From a bacterium (lineage in GTDB: Bacteria; Elusimicrobiota; Elusimicrobia; Elusimicrobiales; UBA9959), in contig JAJZPL010000001.1 in NCBI GenBank assembly GCA_021811185.1, forward strand, positions 62,001-126,000: 64,000 nucleotides of DNA, read 5' to 3'. The notes beneath the pieces were generated by a model. It had not been told where the DNA came from, did not search any database, and saw only the letters and a list, made by a program, of their open reading frames with translations. The position numbers and the translations under genes are program-made. Shown here in pieces: positions 34,899 through 43,268 of the stretch (positions within the stretch are counted from its first letter, which is position 1; every line of letters begins with the position of its first letter).

Positions 34899-36584
34899 TT
34901 ATTTCCTGCCCGGCCGGACGGCGTAAATGTAGCCGTTCGAGATGTCGGACGCTATATAGTCGGTTATCATGAGCTCCTTCGCGTCTTTAGGCGCGAGCAG
35001 CAGCGCGGCGTAGCCCCACAGCAGCGGGTTGCCTTTAAGCGCTTCTCGGGGCACGCGCACCGTGACGGCCCCGCCTTCCGCTTTCGGCAGGAAAGTCCCG
35101 GCCGTGACCGGCCCCTGGGGGGTTACGGCGTAAAGCACGGCCCTGGCGGGGTTTATCTCCAACGCGTATTCCCAGGCGTTGTCCGGGAAAAGCCGGAGCG
35201 GCCTGCCGTCCAGCGGCCTGGTCATGCCGGCGCGGGGCCGGTGGTTGATGTCGATGTAGAGGTCTATCCTTATGTGGCTGAACCCCGAGACCAGCCGGAG
35301 CGAGTTGTCCAGGGCCTGGGGGGTAAACCTGAAGGTGATGTCCCCGGGGCCGGTCTCCACTTTCATCGAAGCAAGTTTCCAGATCTTGTACGGGTCCGCG
35401 CTTTTGGGGAGCTGCGGGGTCGTCCCGGGGACCTCCGGGCGCCGCGGGATGTTGGTTATTTCGAAACCGTTATCGTTCGCCGCTACCAGCAGCTTTTCCT
35501 CCGTTTCGGGCGCGGAGGCCGCGTCCGCCAGCGACGAGAACAGCCAGGGCGGCGGGGGCCGCTGCATGATGCGGTAGGCGTTGCCCAGCGCGTTCAGGAT
35601 GTCTATTTCCGTCTCGCTCGCGGCGTCGGTGCCCGCCGGGGCCAGCGCCAGCAGCTTGCCGCCTTCCTCGGCGGAGAAATAACTTTCGAAAGCCGGCGCG
35701 GCGGGCTTGTAATTGCCCTGGAAGGAATTGAGGTAAAGCATCAGGTCCGCCCGGGTCTTCGCCAGGGCGGCCAGCGCCCCCGCCTGGGCGGGCGCGGAGG
35801 CCCAGGCCGAGTAGTCGCCGCTCCAGGGCGCGGCCAGGGCGGCTATTTCCGCCGGCGCCGCCTGCGTGGAGACGGCCAGCTTCAGGGCTTCGGAAACGGT
35901 CAGCCGCCGCTGCGGCACGGCGGAAGCCAGGTCGGCCGCCAGCAGGGCGCGCAGCGCCGCCGGGTCCGTTTCCGCGGTCTCGTCGAAAACCACGAAAGAC
36001 AGGCCCGCGGACGGGGGCGCGGCCGTGGAGAATTTCACGAAAGGCGCGGCGTAGACGCCGCTGGATTCGAAGACCGCCGCGGCGGTGGAGGCCAGCGGGC
36101 CGCAGGCCAGCCATTTCAGCCCCAGGGCTTTCGCCAGCGGGAAATAATCGGCGGACAGCCCGCCCGGGGGGTTTACGAGGCCGGCGGGGGAAAGCTTGAG
36201 GTTCTTGAGGGCGGCTTCCTTCGCCAGGCCGAGCCGCAGCCCGAGGAAATAGGGATCGTCGGACAGCGTCGAGGTCGAGGGTTTGCCCGCCCAGTTAACC
36301 CCCGCGGAAGCGGGGCTGTAGAGCAGCGGGAGCGGCGGGTCGCCCGCCGGGCGCAGCGCCAGTTCCAGGCGGCCTTCCTTCTCCAGCGTCTTTATGCGGT
36401 CTTCGAGCCCGCGCGGCAGCACCGGGAAGGCCGCGGTGAGGCGCAGGTCCTTGTTCTTCTCGAGAATAGAGACTATCTCGGACGCGCCCTGCGCGTCGGA
36501 GGGGATCCAGAGGGCGGCCTGCTGGGCGGCCAGGCAGGCCGGCAGTGCGAGGAAAAGGAAAGCGGCGGCGCGGAATTTGGGCAT
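34899..36584 (-). CDS. Secreted polysaccharide-deacetylase-like protein with glucodextranase-C-type module
   Basis: 561 aa with a signal peptide (residues 1-20, ending CLAA). Residues about 25-300 resemble the beta/alpha barrel of GH57/polysaccharide-deacetylase proteins, in divergent form (LTAAFPVLPRGLEDRIK, PAGLVNPPGGLSADYFPLAK, WLACGPL); I do not see a complete catalytic metal set. Residues about 375-555 match the C-terminal beta-sandwich found on glucodextranases and GH57 enzymes (GDITFRFTPQALDN, HIRIDLYIDINHRPR, VRVPREALKG). Likely binds or trims a glycan in the periplasm. Followed on the same strand by NIF3 and preceded by the CBM48-like gene. Confidence 0.65.
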   Translation of the reverse strand: MPKFRAAAFLFLALPACLAAQQAALWIPSDAQGASEIVSILEKNKDLRLTAAFPVLPRGLEDRIKTLEKEGRLELALRPAGDPPLPLLYSPASAGVNWAGKPSTSTLSDDPYFLGLRLGLAKEAALKNLKLSPAGLVNPPGGLSADYFPLAKALGLKWLACGPLASTAAAVFESSGVYAAPFVKFSTAAPPSAGLSFVVFDETAETDPAALRALLAADLASAVPQRRLTVSEALKLAVSTQAAPAEIAALAAPWSGDYSAWASAPAQAGALAALAKTRADLMLYLNSFQGNYKPAAPAFESYFSAEEGGKLLALAPAGTDAASETEIDILNALGNAYRIMQRPPPPWLFSSLADAASAPETEEKLLVAANDNGFEITNIPRRPEVPGTTPQLPKSADPYKIWKLASMKVETGPGDITFRFTPQALDNSLRLVSGFSHIRIDLYIDINHRPRAGMTRPLDGRPLRLFPDNAWEYALEINPARAVLYAVTPQGPVTAGTFLPKAEGGAVTVRVPREALKGNPLLWGYAALLLAPKDAKELMITDYIASDISNGYIYAVRPGRK

Positions 36585-36594
36585 GGTGCCCCCC

Positions 36595-37059
36595 TTATTT
36601 TACAGTGAGGATCGAAACCTTTCTCCCGGCTTCGGTTTCCGTGTCCGGGTTGAGCGGGTCCAGCACGTCCTGGCCGTCGATGCGGCACAGGTAGCGGTAC
36701 CTGCCCGGCGGAAGCGGCAGGATGGCCTCCCAATGGGTCTTGTCCTTCCTGGTCAGCGGGAGGGAATCGGGGTTCCACTTGTTGAAATCCCCGGCTATCT
36801 TCACCTCTTTCGCCCCGGCGATCTTTACGGAAAACTTCACGAAGCGCAGTTCGGGCTGCGGCGCCTCCTGCTCCCTGTCGGCGCGCTGGTGCGCGGGCGG
36901 GAGGATGCCGGTCCGGCTGGGCTTCAGCGCGGCCACGTTCCAGTGCCCCACGAACCTGAAATATTTGTTGATGGCGTTGTTGAACAGCACGCTGGGCACG
37001 CTGATCAGCACGAAAGCGGCGAAGGCCAGGGCCAGCAGCCAGGATTTCCGTTCTATCAC
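36595..37059 (-). CDS. Membrane-anchored CBM48/AMPK-type glycogen-binding module
   Basis: 154 aa from a GTG at 37059, chosen because GGAG stands 8 nt before it and the GTGA overlaps the stop of the radical SAM gene; longer upstream reading would be the wrong frame of that gene. One membrane helix covers residues about 7-24 (LLALAFAAFVLISVP). Residues about 70-150 are an isoamylase-N/AMPK-type carbohydrate-binding domain: VKIAGDFNKWNPDSLPL, HWEAILPLPPGRYRYLCRIDG. No catalytic domain is attached. With the secreted deacetylase-like gene 10 nt downstream it suggests glycan handling at the envelope. Confidence 0.75.
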   Translation of the reverse strand: MIERKSWLLALAFAAFVLISVPSVLFNNAINKYFRFVGHWNVAALKPSRTGILPPAHQRADREQEAPQPELRFVKFSVKIAGAKEVKIAGDFNKWNPDSLPLTRKDKTHWEAILPLPPGRYRYLCRIDGQDVLDPLNPDTETEAGRKVSILTVK

Positions 37060-37712
37060 TGTTTCTCCTCGTCGTCCAGGCGGCCGCGCACGCGGGGCCG
37101 GGCGCCCAGGGCGGCGGCCAGGGCCTTGAATTTTTCCAGGTCCACGCCGTTGCCTTCCACCACGGTGGCGAAGGTTTCCGGCAGGGTCCGCGCGGCTTCG
37201 CCGATGAATTCCTTTACTTTTTCGAACCCGTCGGCGGCCCACGGTTCCATAGGGCGCATCAGGGCGGCCCATTGTTCCGGGTCGGCGGAGTTGAGGCTCA
37301 CGTGCACCGCGTCCACGAGCCCTTTCAGCTCGGGCACCACGCTGCGGCCCCAGACGGCGTTGGCCAGCCCGTTGGTGTTCAGGCGGATGCGCAGGCCCGC
37401 CGGGACGGGGGCGGCCTTGCCTTCCCTTATGAGGCGGGCGGCGGCGAGCAGGACGTCCAGGCGCATGGTGGGCTCGCCGTAGCCGCAGAAAACAAGTTCG
37501 GAGAAGGGTTCCGCGGCCCAGGCGGCGGCGGCCAGCGAGATCACTTCCGCGGCGGAGGGTTCCTTGCCGGCGAGGTTAAGGTTGTTGCCGTGGTAGTTCA
37601 TCGCCCAGGGCTTTTTGACGCAGAAAGCGCAGGCGGTGGGGCAGCGGTTGGTCAGGTTGACGTAGAGGCCGCTGCCGTGGCGATAGACAATGCTCGGTTT
37701 TTTTATTTCCAT
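37056..37712 (-). CDS. Radical SAM protein of the TatD-linked type
   Basis: 218 aa. Cluster ligands C24, C28 and C31 (NRCPTACAFC) bind the 4Fe-4S cluster, and GYGEPTMRLD is the SAM-binding GGE-like motif. The short length and YVNLTNRCP opening match the TatD-associated radical SAM family, whose reaction is unknown. No tatD gene is adjacent in this window; instead the CBM48 and deacetylase-like genes follow, coupled by a 4-nt overlap. Its promoter region is shared with the divergent glycerate kinase gene. Confidence 0.8.
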   Translation of the reverse strand: MEIKKPSIVYRHGSGLYVNLTNRCPTACAFCVKKPWAMNYHGNNLNLAGKEPSAAEVISLAAAAWAAEPFSELVFCGYGEPTMRLDVLLAAARLIREGKAAPVPAGLRIRLNTNGLANAVWGRSVVPELKGLVDAVHVSLNSADPEQWAALMRPMEPWAADGFEKVKEFIGEAARTLPETFATVVEGNGVDLEKFKALAAALGARPRVRGRLDDEEKQ

Positions 37713-37738
37713 TCTCGCTTCTCGCTCCCTCTTTATTC

Positions 37739-37744
37739 TATCAT
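37739..37744 (+). promoter_or_regulatory. -10-like box TATCAT, 6 nt before the glycerate kinase start
   Basis: TATCAT, then TTAGGA, then ATG 37751. The AGGA touches the ATG, too close to act as a ribosome site, so a leaderless start is likely. On the other strand a TAGAAT at about 37735 may serve the divergent radical SAM gene. Confidence 0.45.
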
Positions 37745-37750
37745 TTAGGA

Positions 37751-38863
37751 ATGAGAATTTTGATAGCCCCCAACGCCTTCAAGGGCACGCTCACCGCGGC
37801 CGAAGCCGGCGCGGCCGCGGCCCGGGCGGTCAGAAAGGCCTGTCCCGGGGCGTCCGCGGAGGTGCTCCCTATCGCCGACGGCGGCGACGGCCTGCTGGAC
37901 GCGCTGCGCCCGGCGCTGGGGGGGGAAATAATGAGGGCCAGGGTGGAGGGGCCGCTGGGAAAGCCGGTCAGCGCCCGCTGGCTGCTGGCCGGGCGTACCG
38001 CCGTGATCGAAATGGCCGAGGCCGCGGGCTTAAGGCTGCTGAAGCAAAGCGAGCTGCGCCCGCTGAAAGCCTCCACGCGCGGCGTGGGGCAGCTGATGGC
38101 CGCCGCGGTAAAGCACGGCGCGCGGGAGATCATCGCCGGCTTGGGAGGCAGCGCCTCCAACGACGGCGGCGCCGGCTGCGCGCAGGGTTTCGGTTTCACG
38201 CTGCTGGACCATAAGGGGCGCCCCGCCGGGCCTGGCGCCGCCGGCCTGGCCTCCCTGGCCGCCATCGCGCCCGGCAAGGCCGGGAAAGCGCTTAGGGGAC
38301 TTAAAGTCGAGGCGCTGGCCGACGTGAGCAACCGGCTCTGCGGCCGGCTGGGCTCCGCCAGGGTTTACGGCCCGCAGAAAGGGGCCGGCGCGGCCGAGGT
38401 TAAGTTCATGGAGGGCGCGCTCCGGAATTACGCCCGGGTTGTGAAAAAAGACCTGGGGCGGGATATCTGCCGGCTTAAAGGCGGCGCGGCCGCCGGCGGC
38501 CTCGGGGCAGGGCTGGCGGCTTTTTTCGGGGCGGAACTGCTGGACGGTTCGGCTTTCGTGCTGGAAAAGGCCGGTTTCGAGGCTAAACTCCGCGCCTCGG
38601 ACCTGCTGATCACCGGGGAAGGCTGTTTCGACAGCCAGACCTTTTACGGCAAGGCCCCCGGGGCGGCCATTGCCGCGGCGGCCCGCCTGGGCAAGCCCGT
38701 CATCGTGGTCTGCGGGCGGTCCCTTATAAAAGGGAAAGCCAGGCTGGCCGGCCTGGGGGTGGCGGGCGTGATAGAGTCCCTGCCCTCGAAAGACCCTGCC
38801 GCGGGCCTCCGCCTGGGGATAGAACGCTCCCTTTCCTCGCTCGTTTCCGGCCTGGGCATTTGA
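37751..38863 (+). CDS. Glycerate kinase (GlxK/GarK family)
   Basis: 370 aa, the family length. It phosphorylates glycerate (usually to 2-phosphoglycerate) with ATP. Signatures are the N-terminal IAPNAFKGTLTA, PIADGGDGLLDAL, GLGGSASNDGGAG and LLITGEGCFDSQT. The gene stands alone between the divergent radical SAM gene and the hexomutase. All conserved segments are intact. Confidence 0.93.
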   Translation: MRILIAPNAFKGTLTAAEAGAAAARAVRKACPGASAEVLPIADGGDGLLDALRPALGGEIMRARVEGPLGKPVSARWLLAGRTAVIEMAEAAGLRLLKQSELRPLKASTRGVGQLMAAAVKHGAREIIAGLGGSASNDGGAGCAQGFGFTLLDHKGRPAGPGAAGLASLAAIAPGKAGKALRGLKVEALADVSNRLCGRLGSARVYGPQKGAGAAEVKFMEGALRNYARVVKKDLGRDICRLKGGAAAGGLGAGLAAFFGAELLDGSAFVLEKAGFEAKLRASDLLITGEGCFDSQTFYGKAPGAAIAAAARLGKPVIVVCGRSLIKGKARLAGLGVAGVIESLPSKDPAAGLRLGIERSLSSLVSGLGI

Positions 38864-38955
38864 GTCCGGCTTATTATTTTATTATTATATGAGTCCGGGG
38901 CGTACGGCGGCGGCGCCGCCACCGGCCGGCAGTTGTTTTCTAAAGAGAGGCATAA

Positions 38956-40368
38956 ATGAGTTCTCACCAGGCAAACCATATTTCTTTCGGTACCGACGGT
39001 TTCCGCGGCGTGATAGCCCGCGACTTTACTTTCGACGTGGTCCGCAAAACGGCCCAGGGCATGGCCGACTACATAGCTTACAAGTACATGCGCACGGATA
39101 AGCCTTCCGTGGCCGTGGGGTACGACCGCCGCTTCATGTCGGACCTCTTCGCCAAAACCGTGGCCGAGGTGCTGGCCGCCAACGGCCTGGAGGTCACGCT
39201 CAGCTCCACCCCGGTCGCCACCCCCGCGATCAGCCTGCTCACCACCAAGGGCTTCGGCCTCGGCGTCATAATTACCGCCAGCCACAACAAGCATAACTAC
39301 AACGGCATAAAAGTGAAGCAGAACGGCCGCTCGGCGCCTCCTTCCGTTACCGCCGAGATCGAGAATTACGTGGCGAAGGCCGTGCCGATGAAACCTGCCG
39401 GCGAGCCGCTCAAGATGAAGGATTTCCGGCCGGCCTACGTGGAATATCTCAATTCCAAGGTCCCCGCAGCCAAAACGCTGGCCAAGCTCTCCGGGCCGGT
39501 GGTGGTGGACTTCATGTACGGCGTGGGCGCCGAGACCGCCGCCGAACTGTTCAACTCTAAGAACGTAGTAAAACTGCGCGACCGCCACGACCCGCTGTTC
39601 GGCGGCATGGCCCCCGAGCCGGTGGAGAAGAACCTGGCCGAGCTGGTGGCCGAGGTGAAGAAGCGCAAGGCGCTGTTCGGCGTGGCGCTGGACGGCGACG
39701 CGGACCGCTTCGCGCTGGTTTCCGACAAGGGGCAGTATATGACCCCCTGCCAGACCGCCCCGCTGATGCTGGAATACCTGCTTTCCAAGGGCCAGTTCAA
39801 AGGCAAGATCGTCCAGGCCGTCTCGATGGGCTACCTGACCAAGCGGATAGCCCGCGCGGCCAACCTGGCTTTCGACGAGGTCCCGGTCGGCTTCAAGTAC
39901 ATAGCCGAGAAGATGCTCTCCGAGGACGTGACTTTCGGCGTGGAGGAGTCGGGCGGCTACGCCTGGAAGGGCAACCTGCCCGAGCGCGACGGCGCGCTGA
40001 CCGCGCTGTTCGTGACGGAGCTGGTGGCGAAGACCGGCAAGTCCGTGTCCGCGCTGTACGCGGAGATCGAGAAGAAGTACGGCAAGTCCTTCTTCACCCG
40101 CCGGGACTTCAATCTGGAGAAGGCCATTCCCAACAAGCACTCCTTCGCGGTGAAGATCAAGAAGAAACTGCCCAAGCTGCTGCTCGGCCACAAGATCACC
40201 GAGACCAACACTATCGACGGGCTTAAGATAATCCTGGATAACGACTGGTGGGTGCTGATGCGCCCGTCCGGCACCGAGCCGCTGCTGCGCACCTACGCCG
40301 AAACGGACAGCCAGGAAAGCACGAAGAAGCTGCTGGACCTGGCCTTCAAGTTCGTGGAGCCCAAATAG
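38956..40368 (+). CDS. Phosphoglucomutase/phosphomannomutase
   Basis: 470 aa with four domains of the alpha-D-phosphohexomutase fold. The phosphoserine loop is TASHNKHNYNG, the magnesium loop DGDADRFAL, the sugar loop GVEESGGYAW and the phosphate-binding loop MRPSGTEPLLRTYAE. It interconverts hexose 1- and 6-phosphates for cell-wall or glycan precursors. Start chosen at ATG 38956 behind an AGAGAGG site; an AT-rich TATTAT at about 38883 could be the -10 box of a 60-nt leader. Confidence 0.92.
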   Translation: MSSHQANHISFGTDGFRGVIARDFTFDVVRKTAQGMADYIAYKYMRTDKPSVAVGYDRRFMSDLFAKTVAEVLAANGLEVTLSSTPVATPAISLLTTKGFGLGVIITASHNKHNYNGIKVKQNGRSAPPSVTAEIENYVAKAVPMKPAGEPLKMKDFRPAYVEYLNSKVPAAKTLAKLSGPVVVDFMYGVGAETAAELFNSKNVVKLRDRHDPLFGGMAPEPVEKNLAELVAEVKKRKALFGVALDGDADRFALVSDKGQYMTPCQTAPLMLEYLLSKGQFKGKIVQAVSMGYLTKRIARAANLAFDEVPVGFKYIAEKMLSEDVTFGVEESGGYAWKGNLPERDGALTALFVTELVAKTGKSVSALYAEIEKKYGKSFFTRRDFNLEKAIPNKHSFAVKIKKKLPKLLLGHKITETNTIDGLKIILDNDWWVLMRPSGTEPLLRTYAETDSQESTKKLLDLAFKFVEPK

Positions 40369-40395
40369 GCCCCGGGCGGAAAGAGCGGAACTTTG

Positions 40396-40401
40396 TATAA
40401 T
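40396..40401 (+). promoter_or_regulatory. -10 box TATAAT for metK
   Basis: TATAAT lies 43 nt before the ATG. The leader is only about 35 nt and carries AGGAGG (40430-40435), so there is no room for a SAM riboswitch. It contrasts with the leaderless layout elsewhere. Confidence 0.55.
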
Positions 40402-40444
40402 TTAGGTCAGAGAACGGGTTTAAAAAATCAGGAGGACAAGGATA

Positions 40445-41644
40445 ATGAACTTCAAAGGTAAAAGATATGTCAGCTCGGAGTCGGTGACCGAAGGGCACCC
40501 CGACAAAGTTTGCGACCAGATCTCGGACGCGGTGCTCGACGAGATCATGCGGAAAGATCCCGCCGGCCGCGTCGCCTGCGAAACCTTCATTACCCGCGGC
40601 ATGGTGGTGGTGGGCGGCGAAATAACCACCAAGACCTACGTGGACGTGGACACGCTCGTCCGCAACGTCATAAAAGATATTGGCTACACCCACACCAAAT
40701 ACGGTTTCAACTACGAGACCTGCGCGGTCATCAACGTGATCGGCCGCCAGTCCCCCGATATTTCCCAGGGCGTGGACACCGGCGGCGCCGGCGACCAGGG
40801 CCTGATGGTGGGCTACGCCTCCGACGAGACCCCCGAGCTGATGCCGCTGCCGCTGCAGCTCGCGCAGCGTCTCTCCATGCGCCTGGCCGAAGTGCGCAAG
40901 AAGAACATCCTCCCCTACCTCGGCCCCGACGGCAAGAGCCAGGTCACCGTGGAATACCACGACGGCAAGCCCGTGCGCATAGAGACCATCGTGCTCTCTT
41001 CCCAGCACACCGAGGAGATCCTGGACAAGAGCGGCCACCAGATAACCGAGAAGTCCCGCAAAGAGATCATCGACGCCGTGATCACGCCCGTCATCGACAG
41101 GAAGCTGGTGGACAAGAACACCAAGATCTACGTCAACCCCACCGGCAAGTTCGTGGTGGGCGGCCCGCAGTCCGACACCGGCGTGACCGGCCGCAAGATC
41201 ATCGTGGACACTTACGGCGGCGTGGCCCCGCACGGCGGCGGCGCGTTCTCCGGCAAGGATTCCACCAAGGTGGACCGCTCCGCGGCCTATATGGCCCGCT
41301 ATATCGCCAAGAACATCGTGGCCTCCAAGCTGGCCCGCGAATGCACCGTGCAGCTGGCTTACGCCATAGGCGTGGCCGAGCCCGTGGGCCTCTATGTGGA
41401 TACCCACGGCACCGGCACTATCGCCGACGAGAAGCTGTCCAAGATCGTCCGCGCCAGCTTCGACCTGACGCCCCGCGGCATCATAAAACTGCTGAAGCTG
41501 CGCGCGCCTGTCTTCAGGAAGACCGCCTCTTACGGCCACTTCGGCCGCAGCGGTTTCGAGTGGGAAAAGACCAACGCGGCCGGGATGCTCAGGAAAAAGG
41601 CCGCCGGCGTGCCCAGGAACGAGTGCGAGTGCGCCTGCTGCTAG
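40445..41644 (+). CDS. metK: S-adenosylmethionine synthase
   Basis: 399 aa, normal for MetK. It makes S-adenosylmethionine from methionine and ATP in the cytoplasm. Signatures are the N-terminal [20 protein letters not shown], the hexapeptide region [12 protein letters not shown], and [17 protein letters not shown]. The C-terminus ends ECECACC, a Cys-rich tail that is unusual. Perfect AGGAGG site and -10 box. Confidence 0.97.
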   Translation: MNFKGKRYVSSESVTEGHPDKVCDQISDAVLDEIMRKDPAGRVACETFITRGMVVVGGEITTKTYVDVDTLVRNVIKDIGYTHTKYGFNYETCAVINVIGRQSPDISQGVDTGGAGDQGLMVGYASDETPELMPLPLQLAQRLSMRLAEVRKKNILPYLGPDGKSQVTVEYHDGKPVRIETIVLSSQHTEEILDKSGHQITEKSRKEIIDAVITPVIDRKLVDKNTKIYVNPTGKFVVGGPQSDTGVTGRKIIVDTYGGVAPHGGGAFSGKDSTKVDRSAAYMARYIAKNIVASKLARECTVQLAYAIGVAEPVGLYVDTHGTGTIADEKLSKIVRASFDLTPRGIIKLLKLRAPVFRKTASYGHFGRSGFEWEKTNAAGMLRKKAAGVPRNECECACC

Positions 41645-41665
41645 GTTTAAGGCGGTAAAGACGCG

Positions 41666-41700
41666 GCGCGCCGGACGAACGGGGGTTTTCCCCGGCGCGC
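41666..41700 (+). terminator. GC-rich hairpin after metK, possible terminator
   Basis: GCGCGCCGG pairs with CCGGCGCGC over 9 bp, with an inner GGGG/CCCC pairing. No T-run follows, so terminator activity is uncertain. Confidence 0.4.
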
Positions 41701-41725
41701 TGTAACGGTGCGGAGAGGGGGAGAC

Positions 41726-42088
41726 ATGAAGATATTGCTGGTTGAAGACAACGCCCTGACGCGATATACTATAAAATCGCTGCTTAACAAGCTGGGGCAT
41801 GAAGTGGTGGCCGAGGCCGAGGACGGCGCGGAAGCCGTGCGGTGTTTTAAGGAATTCAAACCCGAGGTCGTCTTTCTGGACCTGATCCTGCCCGGCAAAT
41901 CGGGCGTGGAGATCCTGGAGGAGCTGCGCGCTATCGATCCCGCCGCGAGGGTAGTGGTGATAACGGCGGTGGAACAGGACGAGATCGACAGGCGGCTGGC
42001 GGATAAAGGCGTTAACGCCATCCTGCGCAAGCCTTTTTCTTTCGACGACTTCAAAGCGCTGATGAAGGACCTGGCCCCGGCCAGCTGA
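41726..42088 (+). CDS. CheY-like single-domain response regulator
   Basis: 120 aa from ATG 41726 with a GGAGAGGGGGAG site. A complete receiver domain: acidic pocket VEDN, phospho-acceptor Asp in VVFLDLILPG, Thr/Ser switch in VVITA and conserved Lys in LRKPFSFDDF. No output domain. Followed 14 nt later by a CheC-like gene that probably removes its phosphate. No histidine kinase or flagellar gene is nearby. Confidence 0.9.
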   Translation: MKILLVEDNALTRYTIKSLLNKLGHEVVAEAEDGAEAVRCFKEFKPEVVFLDLILPGKSGVEILEELRAIDPAARVVVITAVEQDEIDRRLADKGVNAILRKPFSFDDFKALMKDLAPAS

Positions 42089-42102
42089 CCCTGCAACGAA
42101 CG

Positions 42103-42717
42103 ATGGACACCAAAGCCGGTCAAATACTCGAGCGTATAGCCGTGGAAAGCCTCGGAAAATGCGTGGCCAAGCTCTCGCGCATTTCCGCCGGCGAATGGAG
42201 CGTGGCCGACGCGCGGGTCACCTGGCGCAGCATGGAAGAGGCCATCAGCGAGCATTCCAGCGGCCCGCGCGGCACCGGCGCCGCGGCCTACTTCGAGATA
42301 AAAGGCGAATACCCGTTCACCTCCATGGTGGTCTTCCGGCCGGAGGATATAGAGGTTATCTCCAGGGGCTTTCTCGGTTTTTCTTTTTCCAAACTGCCCA
42401 GCCTCAACCAGGCGCAGGAGCTGCTGCTGTCCGAGCTGGGCAACGTCATCCTGAATTCGCTGCTGGGCTCGCTTTCCAACACCCTGAAGCGCGGTTTCCT
42501 GCCCTCCGCCCCGAAATGCGTGCAGGGCGAGGTCCGCTTCCTGCTGGAGGCGCTCTGGACGGCCACGGAGCCTACCGGGCGGCACAGCCTGGTCACCGTG
42601 GTCCTGGACCTGAAGTGCGACGGCACGGTGACGCGCATAGAAGTGATAGCTTTGATCCCCGACAATATGGAGCGGGCCCTGATCGCCGCCCATGACGCTG
42701 ACGCCGAAGGAAAATAA
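42103..42717 (+). CDS. CheC/CheX-like phosphatase
   Basis: 204 aa. The segment LLLSELGNVILNSLLGSLSN carries the S-E-x-x-N active-site pattern of CheC/CheX/FliY phosphatases. A second such helix in the N-terminal half (residues about 3-20, LERIAVESLGKCVAKLS) is degenerate, so one active site is expected. It presumably dephosphorylates the adjacent CheY-like protein. The beta sheet between (TGAAAYFEIKG, TSMVVFRPEDI) fits the family. Assignment from motif and neighbour. Confidence 0.7.
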   Translation: MDTKAGQILERIAVESLGKCVAKLSRISAGEWSVADARVTWRSMEEAISEHSSGPRGTGAAAYFEIKGEYPFTSMVVFRPEDIEVISRGFLGFSFSKLPSLNQAQELLLSELGNVILNSLLGSLSNTLKRGFLPSAPKCVQGEVRFLLEALWTATEPTGRHSLVTVVLDLKCDGTVTRIEVIALIPDNMERALIAAHDADAEGK

Positions 42718-42720
42718 ATC

Positions 42721-43257
42721 ATGAAAACATACAAAGCGCTGCTTTCTTCCGCCGCCGTTCTGGTTCTTGGCCTCGTGTTGTGCCGGCCCGCCGCCGCGCA
42801 GACCGAGATCGTGAAAGTGGACTGGGAGATCTCCCGGCTGCAGGGCAAGAACCGGTCCCCGTTCGTGCCGGTCTCCGAGCTTAAAGCCTCCCCGGATACT
42901 AAATTTTCCGACAACCTGCGCGCCCTCGTCACGCTGAAGAACCCCTCCGCCAAACCGGTGGAGGGCCTGGTGCTGAACTACTCGGTGCGGCTGCAGCTGC
43001 TGAAGAAAGGCGACGCGCCCGAAAAGGCTTTCTGGGGCGTGCCGTTCCACGTGGAAGAGGTGCGCGTTTCCAGCATAAATCCCGGCGCCGAGCGGACGGC
43101 CAGGATCCTGCGCTTCGAACTGCGGGAACAGCTGAAGAAGCTCCGCGGTACCGGCTTCCTCCCCGTCGCCATCAAGCTCGAGGTCATGCTCTGCCCGCGC
43201 CAGGGGGATCAGGCCTCCGGCCTGGTCCGCGAATCCGCTTTGAACATACTGCCGTAG
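42721..43257 (+). CDS. Secreted protein of unknown function
   Basis: 178 aa with a signal peptide (residues 1-26, ending AAA). The mature part is beta-rich and includes FSDNLRALVTLKNPSAKPVEG and a strand-turn pattern like an immunoglobulin or CARDB-type domain. No family is recognised. It begins 3 nt after the CheC-like gene and ends 11 nt before serS, within one transcription unit. Confidence 0.55.
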   Translation: MKTYKALLSSAAVLVLGLVLCRPAAAQTEIVKVDWEISRLQGKNRSPFVPVSELKASPDTKFSDNLRALVTLKNPSAKPVEGLVLNYSVRLQLLKKGDAPEKAFWGVPFHVEEVRVSSINPGAERTARILRFELREQLKKLRGTGFLPVAIKLEVMLCPRQGDQASGLVRESALNILP

Positions 43258-43268
43258 GAGGCCGCTCC

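Noticed and set aside
37060-37272. N-terminal extension of the CBM48 gene
   Set aside because: The Arg/Gly/Pro-rich translation is the wrong frame of the radical SAM gene; GTG 37059 has a ribosome site and begins the membrane helix.
38889-39101. 70-codon open frame ahead of the phosphohexomutase
   Set aside because: It starts at the -10 region and overlaps the true start out of frame without coding character.
40402-40444. SAM riboswitch before metK
   Set aside because: The leader is about 35 nt with only a ribosome site, too short for any SAM riboswitch class.
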